This document shows positions 32,007 to 42,354 of a stretch of 64,000 nucleotides of DNA, piece after piece; the first letter of the stretch is position 1; every line of letters starts with the position of its first letter. The stretch is from assembly GCF_014898815.1 (NCBI RefSeq), contig NW_026515412.1:51288-115287 (forward strand), read 5' to 3'. The notes under the pieces were generated by a model. It ran no database searches. It saw only the letters and a program-made list of their open reading frames with translations, and had not been told where the DNA came from. The translations under genes and the position numbers were made by a program. The stretch is from Panonychus citri (lineage: Eukaryota > Arthropoda > Arachnida > Trombidiformes > Tetranychidae).

Positions 32007-32057
32007 ATGCTCTAGCTCATTTTCAGATTCAGTGAACCTGAAAATGAGCTAGAGCAT
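32007..32057. repeat. 20-bp perfect hairpin, 11-base loop
   Basis: ATGCTCTAGCTCATTTTCAG (32,007-32,026) pairs with 32,038-32,057, and the pairing extends three more bases after one mismatch. Confidence 0.8.
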
Positions 32058-32283
32058 GCAGTTTTATACTACTTGCGCCGGGGAATGGAATGAGACTTAT
32101 TTTCTGACCTTTAATAGTAACGGGTAACATCTTTGTTCAAACACTTTTTCGAGCTGATCAACAGTTTTGCTAGAAATTGGAGCCGATCTTGTAAATATTA
32201 AGTCAGACGTAGTAGTAAAACTACACAAATGAGGCCACTTTTTTCCGTTTTCTCTTTCTCATCTTTTTCTTTGGCTGGACTTA

Positions 32284-33014
32284 TGTCCGCACGTTTAGAG
32301 ACTTGAAATTTTTCGTAAATATAGCTCATGTCAAACTACATATTATGTGCGAGTTTTTATATGCAGAAAGATCTAGTTCCTGAGATACAGGGCTTCAAAG
32401 TTAAAATTTGCCATAGAGCTCTATGGGTAAAAATGAAGTTTTCTTTATGCATACTAATGCATTTTACCTCTTGATTTTTGTATCTGTTATACTTAGTGGT
32501 ATGAAGTACTATCATGAAAAAAATTAAGACTCTAGCTACTACGGGGTGAGTACTTATAGTGTGTTCTTTTTGAGACTTTATTCATTTTACTTTATTTTTT
32601 ACTATAATTAATGAACCACTGCATATAGAAGTACTAAATTTGGTTGAACATCAATTCAAGGTCACACACAATGCTGTCAAAATCATCTCAAGGTCAAATC
32701 ACGGTAAATGTTCTATTATGCTTTTCACAGGTAGAAACACGTATAATACGCTCCCTGTAGACGAGAATGATGTGGTTGGAGTATATGAAAACGGGTGAAC
32801 GATGAATAACTATATGCAAATATAAATGACGTAGCCATGCACAATCAGATTCATGATTTATCATTCCAGTACCTTCATACGGTGTACATGTGCATTACGC
32901 CTATGTATTTGGATGGGTTCTAGCATAGCAAAAATACACAGAAAAATAATGCATATAGATTACAAAATGTCCTCAGAATAACCTTGACATTCCAAGTCTC
33001 TAAACGTGCGGACC
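32284..33014. mobile_element. 731-bp inverted-repeat element (GTCCGCACGTTTAGAGACTTG ends)
   Basis: A 21-base block occurs at 32,285-32,305 and, reverse-complemented, at 32,993-33,013, next to TTA/TAA on each side. No transposase is seen. It lies inside the C-terminal part of the BIR-like pseudogene copy 2. Confidence 0.65.
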
Positions 33015-33017
33015 TAA

Positions 33018-33420
33018 TCCGAAGTCTTACCAAGAATTTTTGTCTCAGAGAAAACTCGAAGTATTTCCCATCTGTTGAACGGACAAGAGAAGATATCGGT
33101 AGAGATATAAATGTTTCATCATCCAATTCTTGAACCTGCACAGCATCACTATATCGATGTAAATCGCCTTCGACCCGCATCAAATTCGGCTCCTTTTTCA
33201 GTACTAAGCTGCAAGAGGGACTGAAGCTAGCGTGGAGAGCGACAATATCTTAGTCCAAAAATTCGAATGAAACTTGCAGTCCACAGCAAGAACACTGCAA
33301 GTAATCATCGTCTTTAAAACGAAAGAATCCATCTTTGACGGCATCAAACCACCTTTCGTTCAAGTCGATACAGGACATCATTCTAATCAACTCTTGTTTA
33401 ATTATTGAATAGGTTCAACC
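33018..33420 (-). pseudogene. BIR-like pseudogene, copy 2
   Basis: The minus strand from about 33,420 encodes IIKQELIRMMSCIDLNERW, then DAVKDGFFRFKDDDYLQCSC and on through CGLQVSFEFLD, a TAG or TAA-type stop, then DIVALHASFSPSCSLVLK. Counting the stop as one residue, the zinc ligands fit C-x2-C-x16-H-x6-C, the exact BIR signature. After one more frame change the downstream frame 33,183-33,018 continues with GDLHRYSDAVQVQELDDE, matching copy 1 (RDIHRYGDPKIL). The element at 32,284-33,014 then cuts it. BIR proteins bind caspases or other partners. Here the stop inside the domain argues for a dead gene. It is paralogous to 9515-10,025. Confidence 0.6.
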
Positions 33421-33487
33421 ACAACCAGTCATCTTAGAACCCTTTTCAATCGCGGTTGATCTTTAAGATAAAAGAGAAAAAAATGGA

Positions 33488-33724
33488 TTAAAGCATAATT
33501 TTATTAAAAATCATTAATTGGTTTTCAGCTTTTTGTCTCATCATCTTGAGATAGGCTGAATGTAGTTTACAATTTTTCATGATTAGTTTTAAATGGTTAC
33601 ATTTTAAACACCAAAGTTTAACATCATTGAAATTATAACAATTTGCAGAACAAGTGATTATTTTCGTTGACAAATGTGAAAAAACACTTTGATCATCGGT
33701 AATAATAAATTTCGACATTGACAA
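33488..33724 (-). pseudogene. upstream exon-like block of the BIR-like gene
   Basis: A 78-codon minus frame with VKLWCLKCNHLKLIMKNC. A matching block (VKIWFVKSNHLKLIMKNW) lies at the same relative place upstream of BIR copy 1 (10,250-10,130). Conservation between the two loci suggests a real exon. No domain is assigned. Confidence 0.4.
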
Positions 33725-34778
33725 ACGATTGGTTTTGTCTTAATTTTTTTTGTTCAATACAAATGTTTTTTTAAAGCTGGAGTCCATGATTGGAGCTAAA
33801 GGACCCTTACCTTTTGAGACCTTATTGGTTGAAATGGTAGTTGAAATAATTTTCATCTAAAATCAAATAAAATTTGTTTAAGGAAATTTGATGAATTTTA
33901 GCCTGGTGGTCAATTCTCACTCCTTGGAGTGAGCTAAAAACTTTCTTTTGTTGAACTTGATAGAAGATGTTAAAACATCAAAAGAAATGATTGCTTTTTT
34001 TTGTTTCAAGATCAAGTAAATACACTATTGCAAGAAAGTCACTTGATCAGATGTCGAAGTCGGCGCAATTCAAGGGCCCTTGGTTGATTGAAGTTTGATA
34101 GGGATTTGTAGGGGTTCAAGTTTGAGGGAATTCAAGTAGGAAACCGAAATTTACCTTGAGTGAAAAATTAATGTTAAAGTTGAACAACAAATTGTACTGG
34201 AACAAAAACTTAAACTAAAACTGAAAATTAGACTGATGATGAAACGGCGATGAAACGAACAAAGATTTAACTTAATCTTTTTGGGTTGTGAAAGATTTGA
34301 AGACTGATGAAAATTCACTTGAATGCTCTTCCATTTATATACGATCGTCTTTCCTTAGCTCCCTCGCTTGTGTCCTTCAGTGAAGCTGATGATAGCAGTG
34401 CCTCAAGTAATTTCATAAACAATGATTACTTTAATTGTTGTTGGCTTCTTGATTACTTTTTCAAGAACACTTTTAATCACATCCATGCACTTGACTACAA
34501 AGAATAACGTGTTGAGTAAACTAATTATCTATTCTTTTTAAAGTGCATTTAAGTAAAATGCTTATAGTAGGGCCTCAAGTAATCTCATGGATAATGATTT
34601 TTTAATTATTATGAGACTCTCAATTGTTCTTCCAAGAACGTTTTTAATTACATTCACTTGCATAATAAAGTATGTATTTTAAATAAGATAATTATCTTGG
34701 CCTCTCAGTGTGTCCTTCATTGAGACAATGCATAGTAGAACTTCACGTTATTTTCATAAATAATGATTATGTTAATTA
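33725..34778. other. no gene seen
   Basis: AT-rich. Weak repeats of GCCTCAAGTAAT..CATAAATAATGATTA occur at 34,400, 34,572 and 34,740, about 170 bases apart, suggesting an old tandem duplication. Confidence 0.5.
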
Positions 34779-35266
34779 CAAGGCATTTCACCAAGTTTCG
34801 AACAAGTTTTTTTAATAACTTTTTTGTTTTTGAGTGTTCAGACCCCAGACTCGAATTATGGTAGTTTAGCCCATACTCAATTGTCATATTGAAATATCAA
34901 GGTCATTCTGAGCATTTTGTTGGAATCTTTTTCAAGGTTATTTGATGGTCACAACCTAATTAATCAGCAATCGTGAGGCTCCTTACGATTTTGCAACTTT
35001 CGAACATTTTATGTTGCTGAGATATTGCGTTTTTGAGGCACAATCCTTTTCATTCACCTCTTATTAGTTTCTCGCAACAAAGAGCATGAGAGTCGTAAAA
35101 TCTTTGTGATTTAGGTGCATGGTGATTTTTTAATGTGAATCGATTTTGACCATCAAATGACCTTGAGTATGGCCTAAACTACCATAACTCGAGTCTGGGG
35201 TCTGAACACTCAAAAACAAAAAAGTTATTCAAGAAAAAGTTGTTGGAGACTTGGTGAAATGCCCTG
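34779..35266. mobile_element. 488-bp inverted-repeat element, complete (CAGGGCATTTCACCAAG ends)
   Basis: TA flanks both ends (34,777-78; 35,267-68). The arms are inverted over more than 100 bases, sharing GAGTGTTCAGACCCCAGACT and TTTGATGGTCA. The centre is unique and there is no transposase. It is the best reference copy for the fragments at 3711 and 9049. It lies at the 3' end of the frame at 35,269-35,902. Confidence 0.8.
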
Positions 35267-35268
35267 TA

Positions 35269-35902
35269 ATACAACATTAACTACCGGTGTGATTAAATTG
35301 TCTCTTCGACGGTTCATGAAGATTCTTACTGCAGAGATTGGTGGTGTCCTTGCCCTTCTCCTATTAATCCTCAGCGATGAAACGTTAAACGATGTCATTG
35401 AACTTGATGGTGATGTGCTCATAGGTGATTCATCTGGATCATTTATGGGATCATCATTCCCTGAGTCACTTGAGTCAATAATAAAAACATGTTCGTCTGA
35501 ATCGAGTTCAACATCAATTGGCTCATCTGGAATAAGTTAATCAATTGTAACCAATGCAGGTGAAGGATCATAAGGTGGTGGTGTATATCTCATTGCTGAT
35601 TCTTGGTATGGTGGAGGTGATGAAGGGAACGGGATTTCAGTAACTTGTTGTATTCCTGATGGTCCTGGAGTTTGATTGTCTAAGTCCTGAGGCTGTGATT
35701 GCTGTGGTCGGTGACTTGTATTATCTTCCGGAAGGACAAAGTTTCCAAAGACAGTTGCAAATGATTGTATGTTAGATTCATGGTTCAATAATTGTTGATC
35801 GGCAGGTGTATCCGAGTTGAGCGAAAAGATCGCCTGAACCAATACTGTAAACTGCACTTGTGTTAAAAAAATTTTATTCATGGTGATGGACTTGAGAAAC
35901 AT
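35269..35902 (-). pseudogene. unknown protein with two PPPY motifs, one in-frame TAA, cut by an element
   Basis: From ATG 35,902 the frame encodes a partly hydrophobic N-terminus (MNKIFLTQVQFTVLVQAIF), a Gln/Pro-rich part and the closely spaced motifs SPPPYQ and TPPPYDP. TAA at 35,539-35,537 interrupts. The same phase continues with an acidic stretch (IPDEPIDVELDSDE), a Ser-rich stretch and an Arg cluster (RINRRRARTPP), until the repeat terminus at 35,266 ends it. PPxY motifs bind WW domains and occur in retroviral Gag late domains and in many cellular proteins. No family is recognised. Confidence 0.35.
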
Positions 35903-36628
35903 AGATAAATTTAAGATTTACAGTTGAAGTAACGTATACTAATAACTTGATTCCTAACCTATCCAATTCAGAAACTAACCTGCTACAACTGACGGAATTC
36001 AGTGAAATCTTCAACGTGGAGAGCGGTAAATATGAACGGAGGGTAATTAGTCAATTCATTCTGTGTATGTCGAAGAGACTTGAGATTGGTATCATTGGAT
36101 AGCTCATCAAATGTAGATCAACTGATATTACTATCAATGTAATATCTCAACAAACAGGCTCCGCCTCCCAAGTTCAGTCTGACGGAACCTAAATTTAATC
36201 AACTTGTACTTATCATAGAGACACGATGTTGGTAACACTGTATAGGAAATTGAATGGGAACAACTGGTTATACTATCAAAGCCCTCATGACCCTGCTGTC
36301 GCTCAAAATAAAAGCAATTAAAACACATTACTTATTCTTTCTCCTTCTTAATAATTACTTTATAATTAGAATCATTTCAAGAGTCATTTTCTCACGATCA
36401 AAGTATGAGGCAGAACTTGATTTATTCTTATATTTCAACCGTTAGCAATTATTCGATCTAATCACCATCTTAATAATTGTTGAATTTCATGCCAGTTAAA
36501 TGTGCACCTTGAATTTGAATTCACCTGCAATTAACAGGCCCAGATAATTTTTATACTACGTATGTAATGATACTTTGAGTACATGAATGATGATGAAATG
36601 TTCTTGAAAAAGTAATCAAGAGATTATA

Positions 36629-37560
36629 CAGGGTAATCCAACTATTTTTACCGATGTTTTTTAGGATTTTCAATACAACTGAGAGTCAGAGAGACACGAG
36701 ACTTGAGTGTTATGAGTTTGAGCGATACTCAACTGTTATATCGAAAGATCAAGTTCATTCACGTTAAAATGTCATATGAAGGTGATACAGGTATTTTCCA
36801 CATTTTCCAACTCTGTCAAATGAATTTAGAGATGGTCGCTGTCACAGATCTTGAGATATTACAGTTCAATTGAATAACTGTTAAAAACCTTCTATTCAAG
36901 AAATTTCACGTGTATAGTGGAGCTCAAAGAAACTTCAAAACTTGTCAGTAGTATCTCTGAATATTCTGTTTAGTTAAATTACCTTCAGATGACATTGATA
37001 AAATTGTTTATCCATCTGGTCGATGTTGTTAAAACATCTTCAGGTGGCCATCCTCTCAAAGTCCCTTTTACGATGATAACGCTGATAAAGTGAATCACTT
37101 GATTAACTTGAAGAAATCAAATTTATAAAATATAATTAACAAAATGGTTAGTAAGCAAAATGAAATACGAGACAATTGACTAATTGAAATGGACAAAGTC
37201 TTGACATGAGAAAAGAGAGTAATTGATTTAAAGGTTACATAAAGAACAAAAGAAAATGAGTAATTAAATGTAATGTCAACTTGAACGAAAGATTTACTGT
37301 TAATAATGAAAATGGTTAGGATTTTATATCTAAATTGTGTTAGTCATTTGATTAAATGTAGCCAATGGCTTTAATTTGCTATTTTGCAATCAAAATGGGG
37401 GCTAACTCTTTCTCATCACACAATATGAATGTCAGACTTGACCAGAAGACTGCACAGAATTGAAGCGCTCGATCTAACGACTTTCGAGGTCATTTTCCGA
37501 AGATAGCGCTCAAAGGTCAATTTAAGGTCTTCGTGTGAAATATTAGACGTGAAAAACGAT
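36629..37560. repeat. TA-CAGGG family, long diverged copy
   Basis: The left end (CAGGGTAATCCAACTATT plus TTTTTACCGATGTTTTTT) and the right part (TTGAAGCGCTCGA, CAAAGGTCAATTTAAGGTC) match the two ends of the copy at 5694-5945. The inside carries repeated AGGTCATT-like words. No frame is supported. Confidence 0.5.
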
Positions 37561-38030
37561 AATCCACTCTTCTTTTCATTAAATTTCAACACTTAATCTT
37601 TATAATCCATCATTGCCTTTGGCAAATATATTGGATACATTCAAACTCTTTTGATTCTGCGCTTTTAATCTTAACCTTAGCGATAATAAACTTATTGCAG
37701 CATCCAGATACCATTAAGATTATTCTTGATCATAGGGTCTATTAAAGAATTTAAGATATTGTCATTGAGGTAGTCTTAAGTACCAAAAGTAATAATTTAT
37801 AGAAATCTGATTTCTGATGCGATCTCCTTCATTTGACCTCATCTTTATCTCCATCTCCATCCTCATTTTAATCTAAATTTAACTTACGGCAACATTCAGT
37901 TGCCAACATAGCGAAATGTCAAAGCTAGAAAGATATTATTCTGATTGTTTTATAACTTTGTTTCTTTCTGATAATAACAAATAACATATAAATTTATAAA
38001 TTATATATTATATGATTATAATATAACTGA

Positions 38031-38073
38031 CTCATGTTTATCGGTCACTGTTAGGTCAGTATGAAAACCAGCC
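38031..38073 (-). repeat. 43-bp identical fragment of an IR gene
   Basis: CTCATGTTTATCGGTCACTG and the next 23 bases are identical to 41,215-41,257 inside the IR gene at 40.6 kb (and to the pseudogene copy near 24,450). The flanks do not match. Confidence 0.85.
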
Positions 38074-38246
38074 TTAAACACCACGTTCAAGCTGAGATAA
38101 TTTTGATTTTATTAATTCTTCAAGTACAAACAATTCACAATAAAATTTGTTTAACTAAAGAGATTATGTCTGCAAGATTTAATCGCATGAGTGAGTGTAT
38201 TTTATATTAATAATACATGTCTCTTGATATACTACTACTTTTTAGC

Positions 38247-39518
38247 TCAATTTTTGACGCTAAAATATTCGTATAACATGATAAATGTAACAGTTAAAGA
38301 TCCATAAAGCAGAATAGCGAAAGGAACATGAAGATAGCTCAAGTTGATTGGAACAACAGAAGCTTTGGTTGTTAAAACACCTTCCATACATGATATCGGT
38401 GCTTTTTCAAGAGAGAAACATTTCAATCGTATTTTATTAATCACTCGACTGAACATAAGTCCAGCTTCAAATGAACGATAGCTTCGATTGAATACGATTT
38501 TACTTGATTTCGGGCGATTATTCTTATTCACCATTAATCCAGATAATGATTTAAAAATCGGGTTCACTGAATTATCAAATGGTTCACTAGCTTCTTCTTT
38601 TCGGGCTATAAGACAGCCCAAACTTTTATGTAGATGAAAAAGTGGCTTATAATTAACTTCGACCAATCGATCACGCCGAGAGTATTGGTAAATATCTTTA
38701 AGAGTGAAATTTTTCAACTCGAGAACAGTTAATCGTGATTCGGCTCTACGAATTACAGGGTGATTGCTATTTTGAAATTCAGATAAACATTGACAAGTTT
38801 CTGGAACAAAAAGTTTATAATCGTATTTCAAAATGTCCATGAGATTATTAAGTTTAAGATAATTTATATTAGATACAAGACCAGTGGTCAATGAGCCCGA
38901 TAATAATCTACCTGCTAAAAATAAGGACAATATTGTGAACGCCAAAACCAATCGATTTGAACCAGTAGAAAATGAATTTTGTGATAAGATGTACTCAAAA
39001 AGATACCAAAAAATATCTGAAAAGTAATTAGAAGGCTCTTGGTGTTTGATAATCAAGACAAGAAGAACCAAAAGTCCGGTAAATATAAGAGATAATGTCA
39101 AGCAAAACCAAGGTTCGAACACAAATAAGAAACCAAAAAAAGTTGAATAATCCACGTTTACTTTGAGTTTCTTCTTGTAACCTAAATAACATTCATCTTC
39201 CGTTGAAACTGAAGCCGTGGTTAAATTCACACCAACACTCATCAAGTTTCTGTACGAAGTTGGCATGAAAAAGTCGATACTTCCAGATTGAAGGTCAGCA
39301 AGTCCACCAGTACATGTGCGATTGGATAAACATAACGATGTTATATGACTTGCAGAAGGAATGAAAGTAAAATTTGCTAGTAGGTCATTGAATATTGAAG
39401 ACAAAATGGCCGTTGCAAATGGACTCAAAGATCCACCAAGCGTATTTCGGCTTTTTATATACCAAAAAGGTGGATATTCCCAAGTTCCACCCCGTATCGA
39501 TATCATGTTTAACATCAA
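38247..39518 (-). CDS. divergent ionotropic receptor (IR), single exon
   Basis: 423 residues, intact, paralogous to the plus-strand gene at 25.7 kb. Shared blocks are GVNLTTAS, EDECYLGYKKKLKVNV and FNRSYRSFEAGLMFSRVINK. TM1 is at about 128-157 (FEPWFCLTLSLIF), TM3 at about 189-208 leading into SLTTGLVSN, and TM4 at about 386-417. It lacks an amino-terminal domain. Two nearby methionines (residues 1, 2 and 5) leave the exact start open. The first part (ISIRGGTWEYPPFWY) resembles the beginning of an iGluR ligand-binding lobe, where the ligand-facing segment follows the initial strand, so the mature protein may start close to this ATG, perhaps behind a small signal-peptide exon not found here. 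Confidence 0.75.
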   Translation of the reverse strand: MMLNMISIRGGTWEYPPFWYIKSRNTLGGSLSPFATAILSSIFNDLLANFTFIPSASHITSLCLSNRTCTGGLADLQSGSIDFFMPTSYRNLMSVGVNLTTASVSTEDECYLGYKKKLKVNVDYSTFFGFLFVFEPWFCLTLSLIFTGLLVLLVLIIKHQEPSNYFSDIFWYLFEYILSQNSFSTGSNRLVLAFTILSLFLAGRLLSGSLTTGLVSNINYLKLNNLMDILKYDYKLFVPETCQCLSEFQNSNHPVIRRAESRLTVLELKNFTLKDIYQYSRRDRLVEVNYKPLFHLHKSLGCLIARKEEASEPFDNSVNPIFKSLSGLMVNKNNRPKSSKIVFNRSYRSFEAGLMFSRVINKIRLKCFSLEKAPISCMEGVLTTKASVVPINLSYLHVPFAILLYGSLTVTFIMLYEYFSVKN

Positions 39519-40563
39519 AGAAACGAACGAAGTTCAATCAATGGGCACATTTTTTTCACCTTAGTCATCTAGTCGATTAACTCCTTTTGAATCAAATTGA
39601 ATCACAGTTTACTGAGAAAATGAAATAACTGAAACGTATCAAAACTGATAGATGTATATTGTAGCTATAGATACGAGCTCAAGCTGTGATTGAAAGTCGA
39701 TGAATTAATGTTGAAAGTTCCATGACTTTATATAATTATTGAAATTCAAACTAAGATTTCAAATCGACCAGAATTTAATTGAAAATGGAGTAAAGTTTCG
39801 TTCACGAATCCAATAACGTGTAACTGCTTATTTTCATAATTACTTCGAATCGATCGAGTTTAATAATGATGACCATCGAGTAGTTTATGGTTGGAATTGT
39901 CAATCAATTGTAAATTCAAACTTGAAAAGTTTGATTAACTAATTAGCATTCTAATCACAAAAGAAAATTAATCAAATATTCTGATTGGACATTTGCATAA
40001 AATTACAAAAAAAAATAGTTTTGATTTTGCAACAAAATTCAACTCAACAACTTTTGTAACAGCTAAATCATTAATAAATTTAATTCAATTAAATTTCTTA
40101 ATTAGTATCATAGTACATGTTGGCTTACGTGTGATAATTAAATCCTATCACTAATATACTAACAAATATCACATTAATGTATTTCATTCTCAAGGTTTGG
40201 CAATGAAACCTCATATGTTTCTACTGAAAATTCATAATGAACTGTTTCCGATTCACCAAATTCAGTCTTCAGTTTCGATCCAATTAACTTTCTATTGATT
40301 CAAATGTTCACCATGAAATTTTTATGAGTTATAACGAACCCAAGTTCAAGGACAATCACTGTTTCCCTTGAGCTTTCAATCTATCGATTGAATGCAATTA
40401 GTAAATTCTAATTACATGTAAGAATCTTGAAAATTGAATTGAAAAAAAAGTATTCCCACCAAGATACGACGAATACAATGAATTGAGCATAGGCAGTCAA
40501 AGGTTATGGCTTTGGGTCGATTTGAATATCCGTGAGAATTAAATAAAATATTAATAATTTGTT
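39519..40563. other. IR intergenic spacer
   Basis: No gene. Bases 40,262-40,460 are the 3' flank duplicated at 24,068-24,280. Confidence 0.6.
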
Positions 40564-41865
40564 TTAGGATTTTACTTTATTCACAATTGTAACTTTTGAC
40601 TTGAGAAATGGGATTTCATATTCTATGATGAAGATAATTAATGCGAAAAATTGGCTAACAATTAGAAGAACCAGTAAAAGTCCATAGTTTTGTTGAACTA
40701 ATGGAGTGAATTTAATTTGGTCGTAATTTTTACCAACCTCAAGTTTACATTTTCGTTTGAAATTTTCAGATTTACTTGGATAATATCTGTCATAAGCTTT
40801 GAAGTAAATGTAACTTTCAAGCCAAGAATATAATCGTCGAGTGATCAAATTTTTAACCATCGTTTCAAGATTATTATTGATTATTGTTACACCAATTGAT
40901 TTGTCAAAGTTTGAAGTCTTCTCATAAATTCGTGGTTCCATATATTTGATACAAGAACTTTGACTTTTCCGATAGACTAACAGGTCTTCTTTTACCTTAT
41001 CCAATTCCCAATCAGGTCCAAGGTAAACAAAGTCTGATTCAAATCCTTGGATCAATTCAGTAAACCGAAGAAAATGTTTCATGATAACAAACGAAGATAA
41101 AATCTGTTTCTTATGAGGATATTCCGAAATCGTCAGAGTTTTATAACAAGATGAAGGTGTGGCGATGATTGCGGTTAAATTGACCGTTAAAATATCTTGT
41201 AAACTCGTAACTGGCTCATGTTTATCGGTCACTGTTAGGTCAGTATGAAAACCAGCCGAGTAAATGGTTCGGAGTGACAACAATGAGATAATAATAAAAC
41301 CAATGATAAATTTTTGTCTAAACTTGGTGACACTTGGGAGTAAACCATTGAAAACAATTGCAATCATTTGATAATAAATTTCTGTATAGCAATTAACTGA
41401 ATTTAAAGTGTTCTCATTTAGTTTTCTTACCATTTTCAATAGAAAGGTAAAAAGTATCATCAATAAAAGTGCTGAGAGAGGGTCAACCTCAGCCATATTG
41501 GTTAAACAATCAAGTTGGCTGATCTTTAAATTAGATTCGTAGTGAGTTAAAAATATACACGAGGTTTCAACCAATGTTGTAGCAATTGATAAATTGGGGT
41601 AAACAGAATCAAGTAAATTTAAATCTTGGGTCAAAAAATAAACTGACCCTTTACCTGATTGTAAATACTGAGCTCCACCAAAACAGGAACCATTGAGACA
41701 TCCTGATTGAGATTTACCAACATCGATCCAGGTAATATTAACATCAGAGAATAGGTCAAGTGATCGACGACGGAAAACTGGAGCTAAAGTACCGATCACC
41801 GAGTTCGTAGCATTATCAACAGAATAGGCTGGTGCCCGTGAAGGTAGCAAAAGTTTTACATTCAT
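40564..41865 (-). CDS. divergent ionotropic receptor (IR), single exon, second subfamily
   Basis: 433 residues, intact. It has the same length and membrane layout as its neighbours but little shared sequence, so it represents another IR subfamily. A Cys pair (SGCLNGSCFGG, about residues 56-61) matches the position of the pair in the 25.7 kb gene. TM1 is at about 129-147 (LSALLLMILFTFLL), TM3 at about 186-206 followed by AGFHTDLTVTD (the post-TM3 segment), and TM4 at about 394-418. The C-terminus is basic (KSKVTIVNKVKS). It is the parent, or closest relative, of the truncated copy at 24.1-24.8 kb. Ligand and ion selectivity cannot be read from the sequence. Confidence 0.75.
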   Translation of the reverse strand: MNVKLLLPSRAPAYSVDNATNSVIGTLAPVFRRRSLDLFSDVNITWIDVGKSQSGCLNGSCFGGAQYLQSGKGSVYFLTQDLNLLDSVYPNLSIATTLVETSCIFLTHYESNLKISQLDCLTNMAEVDPLSALLLMILFTFLLKMVRKLNENTLNSVNCYTEIYYQMIAIVFNGLLPSVTKFRQKFIIGFIIISLLSLRTIYSAGFHTDLTVTDKHEPVTSLQDILTVNLTAIIATPSSCYKTLTISEYPHKKQILSSFVIMKHFLRFTELIQGFESDFVYLGPDWELDKVKEDLLVYRKSQSSCIKYMEPRIYEKTSNFDKSIGVTIINNNLETMVKNLITRRLYSWLESYIYFKAYDRYYPSKSENFKRKCKLEVGKNYDQIKFTPLVQQNYGLLLVLLIVSQFFALIIFIIEYEIPFLKSKVTIVNKVKS

Positions 41866-42354
41866 TTTTTTGTTCCTTGGAAAAAGATTTGATTGTTAAA
41901 CTGAACTATCGACAATGAATTTGATAACATTTTTCAATTCTCAATTCTTGATCTGGGAATATCTTGAAATAAATGTTACTTAAATGATCTGAATATTAAT
42001 CAAATTGTTAAAAAATGGTGATTTTAATTTTAGATTAATAATAACCATTTTCTTGTGGTCAATCAATACACATAATGATAGTAACTTTGACATTTGTTTT
42101 TCAATTTGCATTTTAACTGGAAAATCATTAGTTAGCCATGTTTTTTGGTTTCCAATTCACTTGAATAATTTAATTCTTGCAAAGATAAATTAGGGAATCA
42201 GGCAACTTTTAACTAGTTTGCTTTTTCGGTTGATAATCCATAGCGAACACGTTTGTGAACTTTACCTCGATGGTCAATTCCCAAGACGAATGAGAAACTG
42301 CCTCTACTCCAGTTTTATCTGAATTTGTTGGTAGTCGATGAAATTAGTTCGTAC

